Source of the DNA: Humidesulfovibrio sp.
Lineage (GTDB): Bacteria; Desulfobacterota; Desulfovibrionia; Desulfovibrionales; Desulfovibrionaceae
NCBI GenBank assembly: GCA_031292175.1
Contig: JARLHQ010000031.1
Coordinates: forward strand, 1-64,000
Length of the DNA: 64,000 bases
Direction of reading: 5' to 3'
The notes under the pieces were generated by a model. That model was not told the origin of the DNA and did no database searches. It was given only the letters and a program-made list of their open reading frames with translations. The stretch's first letter is position 1. Each line of letters starts with the position of its first letter. A program made the position numbers and the translations under genes. Below are positions 58,104-64,000 of this stretch, one piece after another.

Positions 58104-59036
58104 TTAGTGCGAGTGGCGTTTCTGCAGCCAGGCGCGCAACAGGATGGCCGCGAGGTTCATGCCCAGCACCAGGGCGATGAGCACAAGCGATGTGCCGTAC
58201 TGGATGGGCCGGGTCTTCTCGATCTCCGTGCCCGCCGTGGCCAGCACATAGATGTGGTACGGCAGGGCCATGACGTCCGAAAAAATGCTTGTGGGCATTT
58301 TGGGCGTATAGAACACCGCCGCCGTGAACATAATGGCCGCGGTCTCGCCCGCGGCGCGCCCCACACCCAGGATGGTTCCCGTCAGGATGCCCGGCAGGGC
58401 GCTTGGAAGCACCACCCGCCAGATGGTCTGCCACTTGGTGCCGCCAAGGGCCAGGGAAGCCTCGCGGTACGTGTTCGGCACGTTGCGCAAGGCCTCCTCC
58501 GCAGTGCCGATGACCACCGGCAGGCAGAGCACGCCCAAGGTCAGCCAGCCGGCCGCCAGCGATACCCCAAGTTTCATAGCCGTAACGAAAAGCGCCAGGC
58601 CGAACAGGCCGAACACCACGGAGGGCACGCCAGCCAGGTTGTTCACGCCCAGGCGGATGATGCGCATGAGCGTTCCGGGCCGCGCGTACTCGTGCAGGTA
58701 GATGGCGCTCGCCACGCCGAGAGGCACGGCCACGCCCATGGCGCCCAGGGACAAAAGCAGCGTGCCCACGATGCAGGGCCACACGCCGCCTTCGGTCATG
58801 GAGTTCCTCGGGGCCTCGGTCAAGAACTGCCAACTGATGGCCGAGATGCCGTTCTTCACCAAAAAACCGACAATGACCACCAGGGCGGCGGCCACAATGA
58901 GAATGGCCCCGCGCAGGAGCATGAACACGAACCACTCCATCCCCTTGCGGCGGATATCGCGTCCCTGGGCGATGCTCAAGGATACGCGGGGCGGCTCGGC
59001 CGGGGCGGAAAACGCTGGGGTTGCCGGATTGGTCAT
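58104..59036 (-). CDS. pstA: Phosphate ABC transporter permease PstA
   Basis: The 310-residue inner-membrane protein has about six membrane segments and the ABC-permease loop LPSALPGILTGTILGVGRAAGE. Together with PstC it forms the channel of the Pst phosphate importer. The start ATG 59036 follows GAGGAAG. The gene lies 17 bases downstream of pstC. The normally linked pstB (ATPase) and phoU are not found after it; the operon ends at the terminator at 58055-58080, so they must be elsewhere. Confidence 0.95.
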   Translation of the reverse strand: MTNPATPAFSAPAEPPRVSLSIAQGRDIRRKGMEWFVFMLLRGAILIVAAALVVIVGFLVKNGISAISWQFLTEAPRNSMTEGGVWPCIVGTLLLSLGAMGVAVPLGVASAIYLHEYARPGTLMRIIRLGVNNLAGVPSVVFGLFGLALFVTAMKLGVSLAAGWLTLGVLCLPVVIGTAEEALRNVPNTYREASLALGGTKWQTIWRVVLPSALPGILTGTILGVGRAAGETAAIMFTAAVFYTPKMPTSIFSDVMALPYHIYVLATAGTEIEKTRPIQYGTSLVLIALVLGMNLAAILLRAWLQKRHSH

Positions 59037-59053
59037 GGACTTCTTCCTCTTAC

Positions 59054-59944
59054 TTACAGGGAGGCGGAGCCAACCTGGCGATGCTTGTGGGAAATATAGT
59101 CAGCGATCACGTTGAAGCCGAGCGTCACCAAAAAGAGCACCATGGCGATGGCGAAGAGCGCATGGTAGTGGTGGCTGCGGAAGGGCGCCTCGGCCATCTC
59201 CGCGGCAATGCTCGCGGGCATGGGGCGCACGGGGTCGAAAAGCGAGGTGGGCAGGACCGCCGCGCCGCCCGCCACCATGAGCACGACCATAGTCTCGCCG
59301 ATGGCCCGGCTCATGCCCAGGATCACCGCCGTGCCGATGCCGGAAAGGGCGGCCGGAACGGTGACGCGCGCCAGCGTCTCCAGGTGCGTGGCCCCCAGGG
59401 CCAGGCTGGCTTCCTTGAGTTCGCGCGGGACGGCGTAGATGGCGTCCTCGCTCACGCTGGCGATGGTGGGCACGCTCATGAAGGCCAGCATGAGCGAGGC
59501 GTTGAACAGGTTAAGGCCCACGGGGATGCCGAGAAAATCCTGAAGGAAGGGGGCCAGCACCACCATGCCGAAAAAGCCGAGCACCACCGAGGGCAGGCTG
59601 GCCAGCATCTCGATGATGGGCTTGGCCACCGCGCGCACGCGCGGGCTGGCGATCTCAGCCAGGTACACCGCGCTCATGACACCCAGGGGGATGGCCAGCA
59701 AAGAGGACAGGACCGTCACCGCGCCGCTGGCGGCGATGAGCGGTAAGATGCCGTAATCGGGCCGGACCTCATCGGTCGGGTACCAGTCCAGGCCGGCCAA
59801 AAAGGCCTTCACGCTCACGAAGGAGAAGGTCGGCGTCCCTTCCATGAACAAAAAGACCATGATCAGGGCGAGGACGGCGAGCGAGGTGATGGCCGTTACC
59901 AGGAACACCTGCTTGATGAGGGCTTCTTTTGTGCGTCTGTGCAT
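59054..59944 (-). CDS. pstC: Phosphate ABC transporter permease PstC
   Basis: The 296-residue inner-membrane protein has about six membrane segments and the permease loop VPAALSGIGTAVILGMSRAIGE. It pairs with PstA for high-affinity phosphate import. AAGGG precedes ATG 59944. It lies 117 bases after pstS, a gap often seen when a hairpin reduces downstream expression; here the gap contains GC-rich palindromic sequence (GGGCGGGACGC) but no clear terminator. Confidence 0.95.
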   Translation of the reverse strand: MHRRTKEALIKQVFLVTAITSLAVLALIMVFLFMEGTPTFSFVSVKAFLAGLDWYPTDEVRPDYGILPLIAASGAVTVLSSLLAIPLGVMSAVYLAEIASPRVRAVAKPIIEMLASLPSVVLGFFGMVVLAPFLQDFLGIPVGLNLFNASLMLAFMSVPTIASVSEDAIYAVPRELKEASLALGATHLETLARVTVPAALSGIGTAVILGMSRAIGETMVVLMVAGGAAVLPTSLFDPVRPMPASIAAEMAEAPFRSHHYHALFAIAMVLFLVTLGFNVIADYISHKHRQVGSASL

Positions 59945-60061
59945 GATTTCCCTTGTGTCTTTTTTTGCGCTTTCCCGCCCCCTGCCCGGATGGGCCGGGT
60001 CAGGGGGCGGGACGCAAAGGAAGGTCTTCTTGGCGCTATATGGCTGTGCGTGGGGTTCGGT

Positions 60062-60910
60062 CTACTTCTTCTTGCCCTTCTTGGCGGCCGTCAGGCTCTT
60101 CAGGGGGATGTAGTCCACGGAAGCCACGATCTTCTGACCAGCGGGGGACAGGATGTAGTCCACGAGCTTGGCCGTGTCGCCGGTGGGCTCGCCGTTGGTG
60201 TACAGGTAGAGGCCGCGGGAAACAGGGTAGGTGCCGTTCAGGGTGGTGGCGATGCTGCCGGACACGCCTTCAACGGTGAGGTCCTTCAGACCAGGAGCCT
60301 TGGCGTAGGCCAAGCCCACATAGCCGATGGCGCCCTTCTGCTTGGAGACAACCTGGGCCACGGCGCCGTTGGAGGCCTGCATCTGGGCGCGGGCGTAAAC
60401 GCGCTCATTCTTCAGGACGTGCTCACCCCAGTACTCGAAGGTGCCGGAGGAGGAGTCGCGAGAGATGACGGCGATGGGGCCGGCGGCGCCGCCAACTTCC
60501 TTCCAGTCGGTGACCTTGCCGGTGAAGATGTCCTTCAACTGAGCCAGGGTCAGGTTCTTGACCGGATTCGAACTGTTCACGATCGGGGTGATGCAGTCAT
60601 AAGCAATGACGATCTGCTTGGGGTGCACGCCCTTGGAGTTGGCCTGCTGGATCTCGGTCCCCTTCATCTCGCGGCTCATCATGGCCAGCGGGGTGGAGCC
60701 GTCGATGAGGGCCTTGGCGCCGTCGCCGGAACCGGAGGCGGAAATGGAGATGGACACGCCCTTATGCTGCGCCATAAAGGCCTCAACGGCCTTCTGCATG
60801 ATGGGCTGCACAGTGGTGGAGCCTTTGACGGCGATTTCGCCGGCGAACGAGGTGGCGGCGAGGCCCAGAACCAACATGCTGGTGGCGAGGGCAAGGCTTA
60901 AGCGTTTCAT
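60062..60910 (-). CDS. pstS: Phosphate-binding periplasmic protein PstS
   Basis: The 282-residue protein has a Sec signal peptide (cleavage likely after SFA at residue 23) and binds phosphate for the Pst importer. Characteristic parts are VKGSTTVQPIMQKAVEAF, the SGSGDGAKALIDGS binding loop and VISRDSSSGTFEYWGEHV. The C-terminal lysine-rich tail (KKGKKK) is unusual. GGAGG precedes ATG 60910 by five to six bases. The promoter region has a Pho box, so expression should rise in phosphate limitation. Confidence 0.97.
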   Translation of the reverse strand: MKRLSLALATSMLVLGLAATSFAGEIAVKGSTTVQPIMQKAVEAFMAQHKGVSISISASGSGDGAKALIDGSTPLAMMSREMKGTEIQQANSKGVHPKQIVIAYDCITPIVNSSNPVKNLTLAQLKDIFTGKVTDWKEVGGAAGPIAVISRDSSSGTFEYWGEHVLKNERVYARAQMQASNGAVAQVVSKQKGAIGYVGLAYAKAPGLKDLTVEGVSGSIATTLNGTYPVSRGLYLYTNGEPTGDTAKLVDYILSPAGQKIVASVDYIPLKSLTAAKKGKKK

Positions 60911-60953
60911 GGATTCCTCCGAAAGGGTTGATGTTCAGGTCCGGTACGGGCAT

Positions 60954-60987
60954 CATATAGCCGCACCATGTGACGGTTGTGTGACGG
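60954..60987 (-). promoter_or_regulatory. Pho box and -10 of the pstSCA operon
   Basis: Read on the minus strand, CCGTCAC-ACAA-CCGTCAC (60987-60970) is two perfect 7-bp direct repeats with a 4-bp spacer, the arrangement of the E. coli Pho box (CTGTCAT repeats), matching at five of seven positions each. Ten bases further TATATG (60959-60954) forms the -10. A third half-site GCGTCAC lies at 61009-61003, 22 bases (two periods) upstream. This is the classical PhoB-dependent layout. Confidence 0.75.
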
Positions 60988-61120
60988 CGGCGAGAAAGAT
61001 GGGTGACGCGTGATTGGGCACAGCAACCCTGCATGGCCCGGTCGAGCCCTGACACTGGTTTTGGCGCGAGCATAGCACATCCGCCGTGTTCGTCCAGGGG
61101 ATCATGAGCTTTCCGGAGGG

Positions 61121-62488
61121 ATGATGCAGGTCGAATACGCCATCATCGGCGCGGGGCCCACGGGCCTGGGCGCGGCGCGCAGGCTTGAGGAGCTTGGTTG
61201 CCGCTCCTTCGTGCTGCTGGAAAAGAACGCCTACGCCGGCGGTCTGGCCGCCAGTTTCAAGGACCCGCAGGGTTACACCTGGGACATCGGTGGGCATGTG
61301 GTGTTCTCACACTACGAGTATTTCGACCGCCTGCTGGACGACCTGCTGGGGGCGGACCAACTGCGCCACCAGCGCAAGGCCTGGGTGCGCGCCTGCGGGA
61401 CCTGGGTGCCCTATCCCTTCCAGAACAACATCCGCCACCTCCCGGCGGAGGCCAAATGGCGCTGCGTCGAGGGCATCCTGCCCGGCCACCGGCCCGAAGC
61501 CGCGCCCGCGAACTTCCGTGAGTGGATACTGAGCGTGTTCGGCCAGGGCATCGCCGAGATCTTTCTCTGGCCTTATAATTATAAGGTGTGGGCCATCGAC
61601 CCCGCGCACATGAACACCACCTGGGTGGGCGAGCGCGTCAGCGTCGTCGGCCTGGAGGCGGTGCTCAAGAACATCATCCTGGAAGAGGACGAGGTGGGCT
61701 GGGGGCCGAACCACACCTTCGCCTTCCCGGCCCACGGCGGCACAGGTGAAGTGTTCCGCCGCCTGGCCGGCCGCTTGGCGGAGCACATCCGCTACAATTG
61801 CGCCGTGACGCGGATCGACGCCGGGAGCAAAACGCTCACCACAAGCGACGGCGAAACTATCGCCTACAAGCATCTCTTGAGCACCGGCCCGCTGGACCTG
61901 CTGGTGACGGAGCAGCTGGCCTCGGCCCCGGACGCGCTGCGCGAGGCTGCGGGCAAACTCAAGCACAACGGCGTGTTCGTGGCGGGCGTGGGCGCGCGCG
62001 GCCGGGCCCTTCACAACGGCGAGGCCGACGACCGCTGCTGGATGTATTTCCCGGAGGACGACTGCCCGTTCTACCGCGTGACCAACTTTCACAACTACGC
62101 ACCCGCCAACGTGCCCGGCAGCGATGAAAACCGCGCGGCGCTGCTGTGCGAGACGAGCTTCTCGCCGCACAAGCGGGAGGATCTCTCCCGGCTCATGGAC
62201 CGTACCGTCAAGGGACTGGACACCGTGGGCCTTTTGGCCAAGGATGCGGCCGTGGAAAGCCGCTTCGAACTCACTGTGGATTACGGCTACCCCGTGCCTT
62301 GCCTGGAACGCGATCAGGCCCTGCGCATCCTGCAGCCCTGGCTTGAGGCTCAGGGCATTTTCTCGCGCGGACGCTTCGGCGGCTGGAAGTACGAAGTGAG
62401 CAACATGGACCACAGCGTCATGCAGGGCGTGGAATGGGCCGAACGCATGATGCGAAACACACCGGAGAAGACCTACCTGTGGAGCTGA
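61121..62488 (+). CDS. UDP-galactopyranose mutase, eukaryotic-type
   Basis: The 455-residue flavoprotein interconverts UDP-galactopyranose and UDP-galactofuranose. It resembles the eukaryotic (Aspergillus, Trypanosoma) form far more than bacterial Glf: IIGAGPTGLGAARRLEELG (FAD), DIGGHVVFSHYEYFD at 56-70, VPYPFQNNIRHLP, FLWPYNYKVWAID, GWGPNHTFAFPAHGG, CWMYFPEDDCPFYRVTNF, and a C-terminal FSRGRFGGWKYEVSNMDHS. I identify this by memory of the fungal sequence. The reduced FAD acts as a nucleophile in the reaction. Two adjacent ATGs (61121, 61124) follow GGAGGG; 61124 has better spacing. It overlaps the M24 peptidase start by ten bases. No galactofuranosyltransferase is adjacent. Confidence 0.85.
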   Translation: MMQVEYAIIGAGPTGLGAARRLEELGCRSFVLLEKNAYAGGLAASFKDPQGYTWDIGGHVVFSHYEYFDRLLDDLLGADQLRHQRKAWVRACGTWVPYPFQNNIRHLPAEAKWRCVEGILPGHRPEAAPANFREWILSVFGQGIAEIFLWPYNYKVWAIDPAHMNTTWVGERVSVVGLEAVLKNIILEEDEVGWGPNHTFAFPAHGGTGEVFRRLAGRLAEHIRYNCAVTRIDAGSKTLTTSDGETIAYKHLLSTGPLDLLVTEQLASAPDALREAAGKLKHNGVFVAGVGARGRALHNGEADDRCWMYFPEDDCPFYRVTNFHNYAPANVPGSDENRAALLCETSFSPHKREDLSRLMDRTVKGLDTVGLLAKDAAVESRFELTVDYGYPVPCLERDQALRILQPWLEAQGIFSRGRFGGWKYEVSNMDHSVMQGVEWAERMMRNTPEKTYLWS

Positions 62489-63558
62489 CCGATCCCGCAA
62501 TATTCGCCGCCCGCCGCGAGCGTTTGCGCGCCAAGATGGCCGAGGCAGACATCCCGGCGCTCCTCGTGACCCACGCCGCCAACCGCTACTACTTGTCCGG
62601 CTTCGAACTTTCCGACTCCCAGTGCAACGAGTCCGTTGGCTGGCTCGTCGTGCTGCCCACGGGCCGCGACCTGCTCATGACCGACGCGCGCTTCACCGAC
62701 GCGGCGAAGCGTCTGTGGCCCGTGGAAGACACCCTCATCTACGGCGCGGGCAAGCACGCAGCCCTGGCCGAGGTGTTGAAGGGCCAGGGCGTCACCGCCC
62801 TGGGCTTCGATCCGCGCGCGGTCAGCGTCTTTGACCATGAGGCCCTGCGCGAGCACTTCGAGCTCACCTCTTGCTCTGGCCTGGTGGAAGACCTGCGCCG
62901 CGTCAAGGAACCCGCGGAGATCGAGCTTCTGCGCGCGTCATGCGGGCTCAACCACCGCGTCATGCGCGCCCTGACCGACGTCCTCATCCCCGGCATGACC
63001 GAGGCCGAAGCCGCCTGGCAGATCGAACGCCTGTTCCGCGAGGCCGGAGCCGAGGGCCTCTCGTTCCCGTCCATCGTGGGTGTGAACCAGAACGCCGCCC
63101 TGCCCCACGCCATCCCCGGCGATACCAAAATCGCACGCGAAAGCCTGGTGCTGGTTGACGCGGGCTGCCGCCTGGACGCCTACTGCTCAGACCAGACGCG
63201 CACCGTCTGGGTGGGCCGCGAGCCCAGCGAACGCTTTCAGGACACCAAACGCCTGGTCCAGACCGCGCAAAAAGCCGCCATGCAGGCCATCCGGCCGGGC
63301 GTCCGGTACGCCGACGCCTACAAGGCTGCGCGCGCCGTGTTCGAGGACGCGGGCGTGGCCGCGCAGTTCACGCACTCCCTGGGCCACGGCATCGGCCTGG
63401 AAACCCACGAGGGTCCGAGCCTGGCCCCCCGTGCCGAGGGCGTCTTCGTTCCCGGCATGGTTGTCACCGTGGAGCCCGGCCTGTATGATGCATCCTGGGG
63501 CGGCATCCGCTGGGAATACATGGTCGTCGTCACCGATTCCGGTTGCGTCGCGCTCTAA
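62479..63558 (+). CDS. Xaa-Pro aminopeptidase, M24B family
   Basis: The 359-residue protein has an N-terminal creatinase/prolidase-like domain and a pita-bread metallopeptidase domain with the metal ligands Asp in LVLVDAGCR, Asp in YCSDQTRTV, His in HSLGHGIGLETHE, Glu in VVTVEPGLY, and Glu in GIRWEYMVVV. It removes the N-terminal residue before proline from peptides. The start is GTG 62479, ten bases inside the mutase gene (TGA at 62488). An upstream ATG at 62434 lies deeper within it. The length fits the family. The era gene follows 24 bases later. Confidence 0.94.
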   Translation: MELTDPAIFAARRERLRAKMAEADIPALLVTHAANRYYLSGFELSDSQCNESVGWLVVLPTGRDLLMTDARFTDAAKRLWPVEDTLIYGAGKHAALAEVLKGQGVTALGFDPRAVSVFDHEALREHFELTSCSGLVEDLRRVKEPAEIELLRASCGLNHRVMRALTDVLIPGMTEAEAAWQIERLFREAGAEGLSFPSIVGVNQNAALPHAIPGDTKIARESLVLVDAGCRLDAYCSDQTRTVWVGREPSERFQDTKRLVQTAQKAAMQAIRPGVRYADAYKAARAVFEDAGVAAQFTHSLGHGIGLETHEGPSLAPRAEGVFVPGMVVTVEPGLYDASWGGIRWEYMVVVTDSGCVAL

Positions 63559-63582
63559 CCACACCTTAACCAAAAGGACCGC

Positions 63583-64000
63583 ATGACAACCCACCGCTTC
63601 GGCCATGTGGCCCTCATGGGCCCGCCAAATGCCGGCAAAAGCACGCTTCTGAACCACCTCCTGGGGCAGAAGCTGGCCATCGTCACGCCCAAGCCGCAGA
63701 CCACCCGCAACGCCATCAGCGGCATCCACACCACGGACGACGCCCAGATCGTGTTCCTCGACACGCCCGGCGTGCACCGCATGGCCGGGCGCATGAACCG
63801 CCTGCTGCTCGAAGCCGCCTGGGGCGCGCTCTCCCAGGCGGACGCCGTGGTGCTCATCCTGGACGCCCAGCTCTACACCAAGAAACCGGAGCTCTTCGAC
63901 CGCGAGATACGCCCGCTCACCGATCCCGTCACCCGCGTGGGCAAGCCCGTGTTCATCGCGGCCAACAAGGTGGACGCGCTCCGGCCCAAGGAGAAGATGC
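63583..64000 (+). CDS. era: GTPase Era, 5' part (cut by window end)
   Basis: Era is an essential GTPase that helps assemble the 30S ribosome by binding the 16S rRNA 3' end. The first 139 codons are present. They read MTTHRFGHVALMGPPNAGKS at the start (G1 loop), then PQTTRNAISG (switch region), FLDTPGVHR (G3) and ANKVD (G4), followed by the window end. AAGGACC precedes ATG 63583. The KH domain is beyond the window. Confidence 0.96.
   Translation, partial: MTTHRFGHVALMGPPNAGKSTLLNHLLGQKLAIVTPKPQTTRNAISGIHTTDDAQIVFLDTPGVHRMAGRMNRLLLEAAWGALSQADAVVLILDAQLYTKKPELFDREIRPLTDPVTRVGKPVFIAANKVDALRPKEKM

Noticed and set aside
58104-60910. Complete pst operon with pstB and phoU
   Set aside because: The operon stops at a terminator after pstA and the next gene is a convergent regulator.

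Overview
The window is about 64 kb of high-GC, densely packed bacterial DNA with ordinary Gram-negative gene architecture. The mix of c-di-GMP proteins, multi-PAS kinases, HDOD proteins, a molybdenum-cofactor set and a MucR-type regulator suggests a deltaproteobacterium of the Desulfovibrio group. That placement is inference; no rRNA or other phylogenetic marker is complete here. There are no tRNA or rRNA genes, no CRISPR array and no intact insertion sequence.

Layout. 1-6 kb: a small lipoprotein, a coiled-coil protein, an EAL-like/HDOD protein, a PAS-GGDEF diguanylate cyclase and an NdvC-like GH17 membrane protein. 6-14.6 kb: a Cache chemoreceptor, an XRE regulator, then a coupled operon of a 52-residue protein, a PAS histidine kinase, REC-HDOD and REC plus degenerate HD. 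14.6-23.3 kb: a gate-domain membrane protein and panB; moeA, a Cys-motif mobB and a divergent PEP-carboxykinase-like gene; then an aminotransferase and pgi. 23.3-32.7 kb: an NtrB/NtrC-type pair, a helicase-exonuclease fusion resembling MrfA plus MrfB, a low-GC pentapeptide-repeat gene, a LysR/C_GCAxxG_C_C divergon, an EamA exporter and a coiled-coil protein. 33-43 kb: a D,D-carboxypeptidase with SPOR domain, a single-domain receiver with an exported partner, a GAF-GGDEF cyclase, two GT4 glycosyltransferases, a long acyl-CoA dehydrogenase-like protein and thioredoxin. 43-53.8 kb: a DUF985 cupin translationally coupled to a 2058-residue ten-PAS hybrid kinase, then sppA, cobS, a SAM hydroxide adenosyltransferase, a YitT protein and a histone-H1-like/Cys-cluster protein. 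54-64 kb: purD-purE-moaA, two small proteins, a MucR regulator, pstSCA behind a clear Pho box, a eukaryotic-type UDP-galactopyranose mutase, an M24 peptidase and the start of era.

Themes. Signal transduction dominates: three histidine kinases, four receivers or response regulators, two diguanylate cyclases, one chemoreceptor and two HDOD proteins. Envelope and polysaccharide genes (NdvC-like, GT4 pair, galactofuranose-type mutase, carboxypeptidase) are interspersed. The least ordinary items are the single-chain helicase-exonuclease fusion with its low-GC pentapeptide neighbour, the eukaryotic-type mutase, the ten-PAS kinase coupled to a cupin, and the kinase operon ending in an HD domain that has lost its catalytic residues. 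I did not find a clearly new multi-gene system; the best candidates for follow-up are listed as findings.
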